DNA from: Pseudomonas coleopterorum
GTDB taxonomy: Bacteria; Pseudomonadota; Gammaproteobacteria; Pseudomonadales; Pseudomonadaceae
Assembly: GCF_900105555.1 (NCBI RefSeq)
Contig: NZ_FNTZ01000001.1
Coordinates: forward strand, 2,294,001 to 2,358,000
Direction of reading: 5' to 3'
Length of the DNA stretch: 64,000 nucleotides
Part shown: one piece after another, positions 36,159 through 46,220 of the stretch
How the letters are laid out: every line of letters starts with the position of its first letter
Position numbering within the stretch: position 1 is the first letter of the stretch
Position numbers and translations under genes: made by a program
The notes under the pieces: model-generated
Database searches by the model: none
Seen by the model: only the letters and a program-made list of their open reading frames with translations
What the model was told of the DNA's origin: nothing

Positions 36159-36830
36159 TCACGGGCCAATGGCCTTGCGCGCGCGAGCGGCGGCGGGTTC
36201 CTGGCCGGCTGCGGCGGTTTCGCGGGCGGCGTCGAGCCAGCGCTGGCGGTCGACCTGTGCCGGCAACTGGTTGGGCTGCTGAATCAAGATGGCCCAAGAC
36301 CCTGCACTCTTCCACGCGGACGCAAAGCTGTCGAAATCCATCGGCAGACGCCGGTTCATCCCCGAGCGCAGCAGCACGTGCCGTTTGAACCGGTCGTAGC
36401 CCACCAGCAAGGCATAGCGAGGTTGCGACCACAGGAACGAGCCTTCGCTGTAGCGCAACAACACCGGATTGCCCGCCGCCACTTGAGCCAGCAATGCGTT
36501 CAGGTGTGGATCGAGTGGATACACCAACAAGCCATATTCACGGGCCACCTGGGTGATGTTCTGTTGCAGGCGATCCGTCTCGCCGGGCAGCTTCAAGGCC
36601 GGATCGAGCAGCCCGGGTGTAATGGTAATGCCTTGTTGCGAGAGCATGCTGGCCAGCACCATCGAACCGCTCTGGTTGGCGTTGCCACGATAGAACGGTA
36701 CGCCATTGAGCTCCACCCGGTCCGCCAGACCCGGTAACGCCGGGCCATTGTTGCTGGCACAGCCGGCCATGCCTGCCATCAGGCTGCAGGCCAACAGCAG
36801 CCTGGTCATGACGTTCGATTTACGCAGCAT
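36159..36830 (-). CDS. lipoprotein with PA2778-like C39-type peptidase fold, probably inactive
   Basis: A 223-residue lipoprotein (lipobox MAGC, Cys24). Residues 40-185 follow the PA2778 family of C39-like cysteine peptidases: VELNGVPFYRGNANQSGSM, LDPALKLPGETDRLQQNI, YPLDPHLNALLAQVAAGNPV, YALLVGYDRFKRHVLLRSG, SWAILI. Where active relatives have QCGPA there is QSGSM, and where they have WHYA there is PRYA, so the catalytic Cys and His are both missing. ATG at 36830 is preceded by GAGGAA. It probably serves as a binding or structural lipoprotein. Confidence 0.75.
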   Translation of the reverse strand: MLRKSNVMTRLLLACSLMAGMAGCASNNGPALPGLADRVELNGVPFYRGNANQSGSMVLASMLSQQGITITPGLLDPALKLPGETDRLQQNITQVAREYGLLVYPLDPHLNALLAQVAAGNPVLLRYSEGSFLWSQPRYALLVGYDRFKRHVLLRSGMNRRLPMDFDSFASAWKSAGSWAILIQQPNQLPAQVDRQRWLDAARETAAAGQEPAAARARKAIGP

Positions 36831-37042
36831 CGTGTTCCTCGGGACTGGGGCGGCGCACAACGTGCCGCGCGAAAGGCCATCATAGATTTCCCACGGTCCA
36901 TGGTATAGCCGCCCGGTGACCCATTGCCGAAAAGCAGGATCGACTCACGCAAATGACCTTTCGTCAATAGGTTGAAACGCTCGCAAACCCTCAGGGTCAT
37001 CTATTACGTGACCGAGAAGACGCGAAAGCAATGGAGGTAGTG

Positions 37043-37225
37043 ATGAGCCTTGCAATGATAATCTTCAGCCTGATTGCCGGCTGGATGGCCGTGGCAGCCG
37101 CCATGCTCTGGGGTGTACTGCGCATCGCGCGTCGCCATCAGCACCATGAGCCGCAGGTCCGGCAACAAGTCAAACCAAAAGCCGCTGTAACGCTGCGCCG
37201 CACCAGCACCCCGCAACACATCTGA
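37043..37225 (+). CDS. 60-residue single-pass membrane protein
   Basis: A small protein with one N-terminal hydrophobic helix (MIIFSLIAGWMAVAAAMLWG) and a basic tail (RIARRHQHH to KPKAAVTLRR). ATG at 37043 is chosen because GGAGG lies 5 bases upstream, inside the alternative start at 37031. It probably sits in the inner membrane with the basic tail in the cytosol. Function is unknown. Confidence 0.6.
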   Translation: MSLAMIIFSLIAGWMAVAAAMLWGVLRIARRHQHHEPQVRQQVKPKAAVTLRRTSTPQHI

Positions 37226-37250
37226 ATCAACTCGCAAAAATTACCAGGCG

Positions 37251-37276
37251 AAAAAAAAGGGGGCATACATGCCCCC
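37251..37276 (-). terminator. rho-independent terminator of the terC gene
   Basis: On the minus strand GGGGGCAT-GT-ATGCCCCC (37276-37259) is followed by eight T residues (37258-37251). It lies 19 bases beyond the TerC stop. Confidence 0.92.
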
Positions 37277-37294
37277 TCGCTTTGTCCCCCTCGC

Positions 37295-38050
37295 TTACAC
37301 CTCGCGATTAGCCGCCAGCTTGCGCTGCTTGGCCCTGCGCGACAGCATGTTCAAGCCTTCGATGGTGGCCGAGAACGCCATGGCTGCGTAGATGTAGCCC
37401 TTGGGTACATGGGCACCGAAGCCTTCTGCAATCAGCGTCATGCCGATCATGATCAGGAAGCCCAGAGCCAGCATGACGACCGTGGGGTTGTCATTGATGA
37501 ACTTGGCCAAAGGTTCGGCAGCCAGCAACATCACCACGACGGCGCTGACCACGGCGATGATCATGATCGGCAAGTGCTCGGTCATGCCCACGGCGGTGAT
37601 GATGCTGTCGATGGAGAACACCAGGTCCAGAACCAGGATCTGACCGATCGCCGAAGCGAAGCTCAGGCTGACCTTGTCGCCAATCTTCGCCTCTTCCTGC
37701 TCGACAGGGTCCACGGTGTGGTGGATTTCCTTGGTCGCTTTCCACAGCAGGAACAGACCACCGGCGATCAGGATCACGTCTTTCCATGAGAACCAGTGAT
37801 CGAACACCGAAAACACCGGCTCGGTCAGCTGGACGATATAGGCCACGGTGCTCAACAGACCCAGGCGCAGGATCAGCGCCATGCTGATACCGATACGACG
37901 GGCCTTGGCCTGTATTTCCTTGGGCAGCTTGTTGGTCAGGATGGAGATGAAGATCAGGTTGTCGATACCGAGCACGACTTCCATGATCACCAGGGTTATC
38001 AACGCCACCCAGGCGGTGGGGCTTGAAGCCAGTTCCAGTAGGTATTCCAT
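37295..38050 (-). CDS. TerC-family integral membrane protein
   Basis: A 251-residue protein with about seven membrane helices. TerC-family motifs with membrane-embedded acidic residues are present: [20 protein letters not shown] and [20 protein letters not shown]. TerC proteins are linked to metal (often manganese) export coupled to secreted-protein metallation and to tellurite resistance. No ter genes are nearby, so this is the housekeeping type. It ends in a strong terminator. Confidence 0.9.
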   Translation of the reverse strand: MEYLLELASSPTAWVALITLVIMEVVLGIDNLIFISILTNKLPKEIQAKARRIGISMALILRLGLLSTVAYIVQLTEPVFSVFDHWFSWKDVILIAGGLFLLWKATKEIHHTVDPVEQEEAKIGDKVSLSFASAIGQILVLDLVFSIDSIITAVGMTEHLPIMIIAVVSAVVVMLLAAEPLAKFINDNPTVVMLALGFLIMIGMTLIAEGFGAHVPKGYIYAAMAFSATIEGLNMLSRRAKQRKLAANREV

Positions 38051-38231
38051 GTATCGTTCCTGCCCTTATCACGGTTTGCTGAATGTCTGGAGAGGCTCGG
38101 CCGGTGCCGCGCACAGTAGCGAGCCCTAACTACTGGCTCTTTGCTAGCGAGGCATTCTAGAGACGCAAACACTTCTGGAAAATTCGTATTTTTACCAGAT
38201 ACACTTCGGTTTTTACGAAGTGTAGGTGCCC

Positions 38232-39134
38232 GTGCTCAACTATCGTCAGCTTCACTATTTCTGGGTTGTCGCGCGCACCGGAAGCATCGTGCGCGCCAGT
38301 GAGCAACTCAACCTCACCGCACAAACCATTAGCGGTCAGATCAGCCTGCTCGAAGAAACGTTCTGCGTGAAATTGTTTCGGCGTGTTGGCAGACATCTTG
38401 AGCTGACCGAGGCCGGTCGTCAGGCCCTGCCCTATGCCGAACGCATGTTCCAGATGGCCGGCGAACTCGAAGCGGTACTGCGCACTCAGCCCGATGAAGA
38501 GCAGATCCCCTTCCGTGTGGGCGTGGCCGACGTGGTGCCCAAGTCGATCGTCTACCGGCTGATCGCACCGACCATGGAACTGAGCGACCCCCTGCGCATC
38601 ACCTGCCGCGAAGACAAGCTGGAACGCTTGCTGGCCGACCTGGCCATCCAGCGCCTGGACATGGTCATCTCCGACAGCCCCATGCCTTCGCATCTGGACA
38701 TCAAGGGCTACAGCCAGAAGCTGGGCGAGTGCGGCATCAGTTTCTTCGCCACCGAGCAGTTGGCCGCTCGCCATGGCGGCGATTTCCCCCAATGCCTGCA
38801 TGGAGCGCCACTGCTCATTCCCGGTCAGGAAAGCGTGTTGCGCAGCCGCCTGATGCGCTGGTTCGGCGACCAGGGCCTACTGCCGCGAGTGGTCGGGGAA
38901 TTCGACGACAGCGCCTTGATGCAGGCCTTCGGCCAATCCGGCAGCGGGATCTTCATTGCGCCCAGCGTCATCGCCGAGGAAATCATGACGCAGTATCGCG
39001 TCCGCTTGATCGGGCAGACCGAAGCGGTCACCGAGTCGTTCTACGTGATTTCGGTCGAGCGCAAGGTCAAGCATCCCGGCATCGTGGCGATCACCGAGGG
39101 CGCGCGCCGGGACTTGTTCACCCCGCCCGCCTGA
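38232..39134 (+). CDS. nhaR: LysR-family regulator NhaR
   Basis: A 300-residue LysR-type activator. The N-terminal HTH is LNYRQLHYFWVVARTGSIVR to LTAQTISGQISLLEE, and the effector domain has VGVADVVPKSIVYRL, ISDSPMPSHLD and GEFDDSALMQAFG, all collinear with E. coli NhaR, the sodium-responsive activator of nhaA. GTG at 38232 is chosen to match the family start; GTG at 38226 adds two residues. No Na+/H+ antiporter gene lies in the window; codA follows after 67 bases. Confidence 0.9.
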   Translation: MLNYRQLHYFWVVARTGSIVRASEQLNLTAQTISGQISLLEETFCVKLFRRVGRHLELTEAGRQALPYAERMFQMAGELEAVLRTQPDEEQIPFRVGVADVVPKSIVYRLIAPTMELSDPLRITCREDKLERLLADLAIQRLDMVISDSPMPSHLDIKGYSQKLGECGISFFATEQLAARHGGDFPQCLHGAPLLIPGQESVLRSRLMRWFGDQGLLPRVVGEFDDSALMQAFGQSGSGIFIAPSVIAEEIMTQYRVRLIGQTEAVTESFYVISVERKVKHPGIVAITEGARRDLFTPPA

Positions 39135-39201
39135 AGCTTTTCAAAGCCTCACAGACAAATATGGCAACATGGCCCCTGGCACCCAGAAAGAAGGAGTCCC
39201 C

Positions 39202-40443
39202 ATGAAGATCATCAACGCCCGGTTGCGCAAGACCGATGGATTGCACACTGTCACCTGCGAGGGCGCCGTCATTGCCTCGATCCAGGCGCAAGGGGACACG
39301 GTGACAGCCCAAGGGGATGACATCGATGCGCAAGGAAACCTGCTGATCGCTCCACTGGTCGAGCCGCACATTCATCTGGACGCCACCCTCACCGCCGGTG
39401 ATCCGCAGTGGAACATGAGCGGCACGCTGTTCGAAGGCATCGAGCGCTGGGGCCAGCGCAAAGCCAGCATCACCCACGAAGACACCAAGCAGCGCGCCTT
39501 GACCACCATCGGCATGCTCGCCGAGCACGGCATCCAGCATGTGCGCACGCACATCGACGTCACCGACCCTACCTTGGGCGCGCTCAAGGCCATGCTCGAA
39601 GTGCGCGAGGAAGCGCGCCACCTGATCGATCTGCAGATCGTGGCCTTTCCTCAGGAAGGCATCGAATCCTACCCCGACGGCCGCGAGCTGATGGAACGTG
39701 CGGTGGCCATGGGCGCCGATGTGGTCGGCGGCATTCCGCACTTCGAAAACACCCGAGAGCAAGGCGTGAGCTCCATCGGTTTTCTCATGGATCTGGCCGA
39801 GCGCACCGGCTGCCTGGTCGACGTGCATTGCGACGAGACCGATGATCCGCATTCGCGGTTTCTCGAAGTGCTCGCCGAGCAGGCCCGGGTGCGCGGCATG
39901 GGTAGCCGCGTCACTGCCAGCCACACCACCGCGATGGGCTCCTATGACAACGCCTATTGCTCGAAACTGTTCCGCCTGCTCAAGCAGTCGGGCATCAGCT
40001 TCGTGTCGTGCCCGACCGAGAGCATTCACTTGCAGGGTCGCTTCGATACATTTCCCAAGCGCCGCGGCGTGACCCGCGTGGCCGAGCTGGACCGGGCCGG
40101 CATGAACGTGTGCTTCGGTCAGGACTCCATCAAGGATCCCTGGTACCCGCTGGGCAACGGCAACATCCTGCGGGTGCTGGATGCCGGCCTGCACATCTGC
40201 CACATGATGGGTTTCGAAGACCTGCAACGTTCACTCGACCTGGTCACCGACAATAGCGCCCGCGCGTTGAACCTGGGCGAGCGCTACGGCATTGCCGTCG
40301 GACGTCCGGCGAATCTGGTGATTCTGGGTGCGGAGAATGACTACGAAGCGGTACGCCAGCAAGCCACGGCGCGGGTCTCAATTCGCGGTGGCCGGGTATT
40401 GATGAAGCGGATTCCCGAGCGTATAGAATTTGACTTCAGTTGA
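39202..40443 (+). CDS. codA: cytosine deaminase
   Basis: A 413-residue amidohydrolase. The metal site is given by PHIHLD, VDVHCDETDD and SHTTAMGSY, and the final catalytic Asp by FGQDSIKDPWYPLGNGN, as in E. coli CodA. It converts cytosine to uracil plus ammonia (some relatives take isoguanine or creatinine). ATG at 39202 follows AAGGAG with 8-base spacing. No cytosine permease codB is adjacent. It may be cotranscribed with nhaR. Confidence 0.9.
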   Translation: MKIINARLRKTDGLHTVTCEGAVIASIQAQGDTVTAQGDDIDAQGNLLIAPLVEPHIHLDATLTAGDPQWNMSGTLFEGIERWGQRKASITHEDTKQRALTTIGMLAEHGIQHVRTHIDVTDPTLGALKAMLEVREEARHLIDLQIVAFPQEGIESYPDGRELMERAVAMGADVVGGIPHFENTREQGVSSIGFLMDLAERTGCLVDVHCDETDDPHSRFLEVLAEQARVRGMGSRVTASHTTAMGSYDNAYCSKLFRLLKQSGISFVSCPTESIHLQGRFDTFPKRRGVTRVAELDRAGMNVCFGQDSIKDPWYPLGNGNILRVLDAGLHICHMMGFEDLQRSLDLVTDNSARALNLGERYGIAVGRPANLVILGAENDYEAVRQQATARVSIRGGRVLMKRIPERIEFDFS

Positions 40444-40636
40444 CCCTTGGCCAATGGGCGCCATTCCTTGGGTACTGGGATCGAGGCTAAAAACCTGAGC
40501 GTCTGACAGACACATCCCACAGCACGAGGATCATTCCTACACTCATCGCCATGCCTGGCACCTCTCTAAAGTGGTCGGCGGCGGATTTATCCAGCCGCTT
40601 GCCAACGTCCCATAGCCCCCAGAGAGGAGCATCATT

Positions 40637-43301
40637 GTGCTACAGACCAACTCCCGTAAACCTTCCTTCACCCGACATACGCTCGGCCTTGCCATCTCGA
40701 CCGTGCTGTTGGCCACGCTCCAACCTGCCTTGGCGGTGGAGCTGGCAGCGGTCGATGGCCCGATGGGCACGGCCATCGTCGACACCCAGGGGCTTGCTCC
40801 CGTCATCAATATCGTCGCACCCAATGCCCAAGGTCTTTCCCACAACCAATGGCAGGACTACAACGTCGGCACGGCAGGCGTCGTGCTGAACAACAGTCTG
40901 ACTTCGGGGCACGCCCAGATCGCTGGACAAACGCTGGCGATCGGCGCCAATGCCCAGTTCGCGGACACGGCCGCCAGCACCATCCTGAACGAGGTGGTAG
41001 GCACGCAAGGTTCCACCATCGACGGCGAGCAGGTGATCTTTGGCCAGGCTGCCGACTATGTATTGAGCAACCCCAATGGCATCTCACTCAACGGTGCCCG
41101 TCTGACCTTGAATGAGGCAAACACCGCCACGTACGTGGTAGGTGCAGCCGTACTGGAAGATGGCCGTATCCAGCGCTACGACACGCGCTCGGCAGAGCAG
41201 CATCTGGTGGTCGACAAAGGCGGTGTGGAGGTCGGCGCCGGTGCCATGCGGTTGATCGCACCCAGCATAAGAATCGACGGCAACCTGACCGCCGGAGGCG
41301 ATCTGAGCGTGCTGCTGGGTCGACAGCAGGTCGATGCGCAGACCCTGGCGATCAGCGACATCACCCAGGCCCCTGCCGCAATCGATGCCACCCTGGTGGG
41401 CGCGATGCAGGCCCAGCGCATCAAGATCATCAGCACTCAAGACGGCGCGGGCGTGAAAATGGCCGTCGACCGATTGCAGGGCAAACAAGGCATCGAAATC
41501 GCATCCGCCGGAGCGCTGGGGATGAATGCCTTACTCAAGAAAGACGAGCCCTACGTGCAGGCTTCGGTGGACGCTGGAACGGCGGATCTCAAGCTGTCGT
41601 CTGCAGGCGACATGCAGCTGACCTCCCTCGCACTCACGGGTGGGCTTATCGACGCGCGCTCGCGTGGTCGTTTGAAATTCGATGCCTTCAGCAATTCAAA
41701 GACGACCCGACGAGACGGCACGGCTGAAGACACCTGGTATTCCCTGGCGCCTGGCGAGTCGAATGCGCACGTTACGGAAAATGAGGTGACCCATGTAGGC
41801 AACAGCGTCGTTTCTACCGCAAGAGTCAGGCTGGACGGCTCCAAAGGCATCGAGATTGCAGCGACCTATATCGAAGGTCCTGAATCCGTTGACCTGTACA
41901 CAGGGGGAGGTGGTGCTGGACTGCACGCAGGGGCAGTAGTGGACCAAGGCAGTCGCACGGTATGGCTGGACGGCTCCGGTGCCGGTGAAGAGCGCGCCTC
42001 CGTTTACGTCGAGCGCGCGCAGTCCACTCATATCAAAGGCGGCTCGATCTCCCTCCCAAATGGCACGCTGAACGGCGCTAAGATTGATGCGACAGGGTCG
42101 ATCGATATTGGCGGAAAAAGTTTTGGAGCAACGCTCATCCGCGGGCTGGATCTCAAACGCACAGCGACTCAGGGTAACGGCACACGGCGGGTCAGCCTGA
42201 CCGGCAGCCGGGCGCATGAAGCTCATCGTGAGAATGCGTTCCAGCAGCAGACCGAAATCAAGGCACAGCGTGACTTGTCGATCGGCGGTCATGACATTCT
42301 GATCAATGGGGCCAGGCTGGCAGGGGCCAATGTGAATGTTCACAGCAGCGGAGATCTCATCATTCAGGGGGCCACCGAGACTGCTCGTCTCGATGGTGCG
42401 CGTCCTGGCGCCGATCAAGCACTGCGCAGTTTTGATCGTACATTCCAAAGCAATCGATCGAGCGTGGTGACCGCCAGCAAAGCACTCTCTCTGAAAGCGA
42501 AGGGGGAAAGGTTTCGCCCAGGCAGTATTTTTGTCGAAGGTTCTCATCTCTCCGCCAAAGGAGCCATGAGTATCAACGCTCGCACCAATCTCCGGATTCA
42601 TGGCATGGCCCAAACGCAATACTTCAGCCTGAGCGGCCTAGCGTGGGGGCCTGTGGAGGGCGAACTGCAGCAAGGCGGCTGGAACGGTAAAGGCTTGCGC
42701 AATTCCCAGGCGCGCAGCACCCTCGCCGGAGGCTCGATGCAGCTGGCAGCAGGCAATCTGCTCGATATGACGGGTTCGGCACTCAACAGCAAAGGTGACA
42801 TCAAGCTGCAGGCCAACGATATCCAACTGACCGGCAGTTCGAAATCCAAGGATATACGCCAAGAAGTATGGGTTCACTTGGACCCCGATGCCGCCTCAAG
42901 TCGAATTGCCCGACGATGACAGCCACACGCAGATAACGGATCGTATCCACAACGGATCTTCGATCAAGGCAGGCGGAAACATCGACATCTCTGCAGAGAA
43001 GCTGGCGACTCATGCTACTTCGGTAAACGCGGCGGGTGGATTCACCGTCTCGGACAGCCTTGCTTCGTTCGAGGACACGCCCGTAACGGATGCCGACGCA
43101 ATACGCCGCCACTACCATGGCTACGTAGCGCCGCAGCAGTCCAGTTGGCAGGTATTGGCAAGCTTGCCGCTGGGGGTGTCGGAGCCCGCGGTGCCGACGA
43201 ATAACGGCACGACGCGTGACTCATTGTTCGTGGCCGGCGAAGTCAGTGCCGAGACGGCTCAGCGTCTAAAGGATCTGAACGTCCCCCTGACCCTGCGCTA
43301 A
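40637..43301 (+). pseudogene. filamentous-haemagglutinin-type TpsA exoprotein, frameshifted
   Basis: The first frame (40637-42919) starts with GTG below AGAGAGGAG and encodes a long-type signal peptide (RHTLGLAISTVLLATLQPAL) and a haemagglutination-activity TPS domain (NIVAPNAQGLSHNQWQDYNV; NEVVGTQGSTIDGEQVIFGQ). A beta-helical stretch with FHA-like repeats follows, ending abruptly as DPDAASSRIARR. The second frame (about 42885-43301) continues smoothly, IHNGSSIKAGGNIDISAEKL. Removing one C from the CCCC run near 42882-42885 joins both into a protein of about 887 residues. No TpsB translocator is in the window. Base composition is AT-richer than its neighbours toward the 3' end. Confidence 0.85.
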
Positions 43302-43326
43302 TCGCCCGGCCGGACCATCCCTAGCA

Positions 43327-43380
43327 CCATGCGGCTTGCGCCGCTGCTCCAGCGCTCTGCAGCAGCGGCGCAAGCCCACC
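43327..43380. repeat. degenerate family A REP pair
   Basis: ATGCGGCTTGCGCCGCTGCT and, inverted, GCAGCAGCGGCGCAAGCC form an imperfect hairpin directly downstream of the broken exoprotein gene. The GTAG head is lost in both copies (GCAG and CTCC), indicating decayed elements. Confidence 0.8.
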
Positions 43381-43508
43381 GCCCGAACGCGTCATGGGTA
43401 ATGGACGTTATCCGACCACCACTGGTGCGCAGGTAGGCGTAGGATGCCAGTATGCGCGCGATGACACGCCCAGACGGTCACCGCGTTCCCTGACAGATGG
43501 AGCCTGCC

Positions 43509-44291
43509 ATGCCACGTTTATGTGCCAACCTTTCCATGCTGTTCACCGAACATGCCTTTCTCGACCGTTTCGCCCTCGCTGCACGGGCGGGCTTTCGCGG
43601 GGTGGAGTTCCTGTTTCCCTACGCATTCGACAGCACCGAGATCAAGGCACGGTTGCAACACCATGGCCTGACCCAGGTGCTGTTCAACCTGCCACCTGGC
43701 GACTGGGACAACGGCGAGCGCGGCATTGCCTGTTTGCCCGATCGTGGTGAGGAATTTCGCGCTGGCGTGGCCACGGCCATCGAGTACGCCAAAGTGCTGG
43801 GCAATACCCGAATCAATTGCCTGGCCGGTATCGCGCCGTCAGGCAGCGATCCGCAGCAGGTGCAGCAGACCCTTATCGACAATCTGCGCTATGCCAGCGA
43901 GGCACTGGCGGCTCACGGTATTCGCTTGGTCATGGAGATGATCAATACCCGCGACATGCCGGGTTTCTACCTGAACGGCACACGGCAAGCGCTGGCGATT
44001 CGGGAACAGGTGGGCCACGAGAATCTGTTTCTGCAATACGACATCTATCACATGCAGGTGATGGAGGGTGACCTGGCGCGCACGCTGCAGGCGCACCTGC
44101 CTGCCATCGGCCACGTGCAACTGGCGGACAACCCCGGCCGGCACGAACCGGGCACCGGGGAAATCAACTTTCGATTCCTGTTCCAGCACCTGGACCGGAT
44201 CGGCTACCAGGGCTGGGTCGGTTGCGAGTACAAACCGTTGAGCGGCACCGAGGCCGGGTTGGGCTGGATGAAGAGCCACAACCTGGCCTGA
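43509..44291 (+). CDS. hyi: hydroxypyruvate isomerase family TIM-barrel protein
   Basis: A 260-residue xylose-isomerase-like TIM barrel of the Hyi/OtnI family: CANLSMLFTEHAFLDRFALA, FRGVEFLFPYAF, VMEMINTRDMPGFYLNGTRQ, LQYDIYHMQVMEGDL, VQLADNPGRHEPGTGEINF, GWVGCEYKPL. Glu and Asp/His metal ligands are conserved. It interconverts hydroxypyruvate and tartronate semialdehyde. Glyoxylate carboligase and tartronate semialdehyde reductase are not adjacent as in gcl operons, so a related substrate is possible. It converges with the malic enzyme, 9 bases apart. ATG at 43509 has GGAG upstream. Confidence 0.87.
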   Translation: MPRLCANLSMLFTEHAFLDRFALAARAGFRGVEFLFPYAFDSTEIKARLQHHGLTQVLFNLPPGDWDNGERGIACLPDRGEEFRAGVATAIEYAKVLGNTRINCLAGIAPSGSDPQQVQQTLIDNLRYASEALAAHGIRLVMEMINTRDMPGFYLNGTRQALAIREQVGHENLFLQYDIYHMQVMEGDLARTLQAHLPAIGHVQLADNPGRHEPGTGEINFRFLFQHLDRIGYQGWVGCEYKPLSGTEAGLGWMKSHNLA

Positions 44292-44300
44292 GTCTGGCGG

Positions 44301-45977
44301 TTACAACGGCTGGCGTTCGTAGGCGCGATATTCCGGCTTCCAGAAATGCACCTCGATCGCTTCGCGCAGTGCGGCTTCATCCATCGGCGCTGCGACACCG
44401 TCCTTCTGTGCCGCCAGGCCGACGGCCAAGGCGATGCGCTTGCTGACCGACTGCACGTCGCGAAGCGGTGGCAGCATCTGCCCTGGCGCTGCGCTGTCGG
44501 CCAGCGCCTGGGCCGAAGCCATGAGCATGCCATCGGTGATGCGCGTGGCTCGACTGGCAATCGCACCCAACCCTACACCGGGGAAGATGTAGGAGTTGTT
44601 GCACTGGGCGATGGGGAAGGTACGGCCCAGCACCTCGATCGGCAGGAACGGACTGCCAGTGGCCACCAGTGCATTGCCCTCGGTCCACTGCAGGATGTCC
44701 TTGGGGTGGGCTTCGATCTGCGAGGTCGGGTTGGACAACGGCATGACGATCGGCTTGGAGCAATGCTGGTAGAGCGTCTTCACCACTTCTTCGGTGAACA
44801 AGCCGGCCTTGCCGGAGACGCCGATCAGCACGCTCGGCTTGGCGTTGCTCACCACTTCCAGCAGGGTTGGCCACTGTCCGGCGAACGACCAGGACGTCAG
44901 GCTCTCGCTGCCGTGGGCCAGACGCTGCTGGAAGTCGTAGAGGTCGGGCTGGCGATCGGTCAGCAGACCCTTGCTGTTGAGCAGATAGACCCGGCTGCGT
45001 GCTTCACTGTCGCTCAAGCCTTCCAGCTGCATGGCGGTGATGATCTGCTCGGCGATGCCACAGCCAGCAGAGCCGGCGCCGACGAAGGCCACGGTCTGCT
45101 CGGAGAGTTTCTGGCCTTTGACCTTGCACGCGGCCAGCAACGTGCCCACAGTCACCGCGGCGGTGCCTTGGATGTCATCGTTGAAGCAGCACAGCTGATC
45201 GCGAAAACGCTCCAGCAGCGGCATGGCATTGCTCAGGGCAAAATCCTCGAATTGCAGGATCGCTTCCGGCCAGCGGCGCTGCACGCCTTCGACAAAGGCC
45301 TGCACGAACGCTTCGTAGCGCTCGCCGCGCACCCGTTCCTCGCGACGTCCGAAATACAGCGGATCGGCCAGCCGCTCGGGGTTGTTGGTGCCCACGTCCA
45401 GCACCACCGGCAAGGTATAGGCCGGGCTGATACCACCGCACGCGGTGTACAGCGACAGCTTGCCGATGGGGATGCCCATCCCGCCCACGCCCTGATCGCC
45501 CAGGCCGAGGATGCGCTCGCAGTCGCTGACGACGATGACCTTGACGTTGTCCTTGGTCACGTTGTTGAGAATCTCGTCCATGCGTTCGACGTCGTCGATG
45601 CTGATGAACAGACCGCGATGGCTGCGGTAGATGCGCGAAAATTCCTGGCAGGCCTTGCCGACGGTGGGGGTGTAGATGATCGGCAGCATCTCGTCGATGT
45701 GATCATCGACCAGGCGGTAGAACAGGGTTTCGTTGGAATCCTGGATGGAGCGCAGCAGCACGTGGCGTTCCAGATCGGTCGAGCAGGCCTGGAACTGGTG
45801 ATAGGCGCGCTCGCATTGCTGGTCGATGGTTTCGATCTGTTGCGGCAGCAGGCCTTGCAGATGCAGGACATCGCGTTCCTGAGCAGTGAAGGCAGTGCCC
45901 TTGTTGAGCAACGGCGTGGCAAGCAGTGCCGGGCCGGTGAACGGGACCTTTACAGGGCGTTTGGCGGAGCTGGTCAT
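44301..45977 (-). CDS. maeA: NAD-dependent malic enzyme
   Basis: A 558-residue oxidative malate decarboxylase giving pyruvate. The substrate motif is [20 protein letters not shown] followed by HRGLFIS, the dinucleotide fold [16 protein letters not shown], and metal ligands [11 protein letters not shown] are intact. The length and sequence match the SfcA/MaeA (NAD) type, not the longer MaeB. ATG at 45977 is preceded by GGGAG at 8 bases. It diverges from the YdeP-type gene with 243 bases between starts. Confidence 0.95.
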   Translation of the reverse strand: MTSSAKRPVKVPFTGPALLATPLLNKGTAFTAQERDVLHLQGLLPQQIETIDQQCERAYHQFQACSTDLERHVLLRSIQDSNETLFYRLVDDHIDEMLPIIYTPTVGKACQEFSRIYRSHRGLFISIDDVERMDEILNNVTKDNVKVIVVSDCERILGLGDQGVGGMGIPIGKLSLYTACGGISPAYTLPVVLDVGTNNPERLADPLYFGRREERVRGERYEAFVQAFVEGVQRRWPEAILQFEDFALSNAMPLLERFRDQLCCFNDDIQGTAAVTVGTLLAACKVKGQKLSEQTVAFVGAGSAGCGIAEQIITAMQLEGLSDSEARSRVYLLNSKGLLTDRQPDLYDFQQRLAHGSESLTSWSFAGQWPTLLEVVSNAKPSVLIGVSGKAGLFTEEVVKTLYQHCSKPIVMPLSNPTSQIEAHPKDILQWTEGNALVATGSPFLPIEVLGRTFPIAQCNNSYIFPGVGLGAIASRATRITDGMLMASAQALADSAAPGQMLPPLRDVQSVSKRIALAVGLAAQKDGVAAPMDEAALREAIEVHFWKPEYRAYERQPL

Positions 45978-46220
45978 GCTGTTTCTCCCTTGCTTATTGT
46001 AATTTGCATTCAAAGTGGACGCCTTTGCCAAAGGGTGACTTCGGTTTTAGCGCAATCGGTGCCAGGAAGCCAGCGATGCCCTGTGTTCTGTTTCCAACCT
46101 TGGGTTCATGGACGGTTTGCCTACAACAGTCCAGTGAACCGCTTCGAACCTTTGCCGCCCCTGCACCGTCGTAAAAGCAGGCCTCATGCATCGAGGCTCC
46201 CATAGCCCAGGACCACGACC

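Noticed and set aside
35830..36282. 150-residue ORF with a 36-residue internal repeat
   Set aside because: It is translation of the 108-bp tandem REP units, whose length is divisible by three; no ribosome-binding site and no domain.
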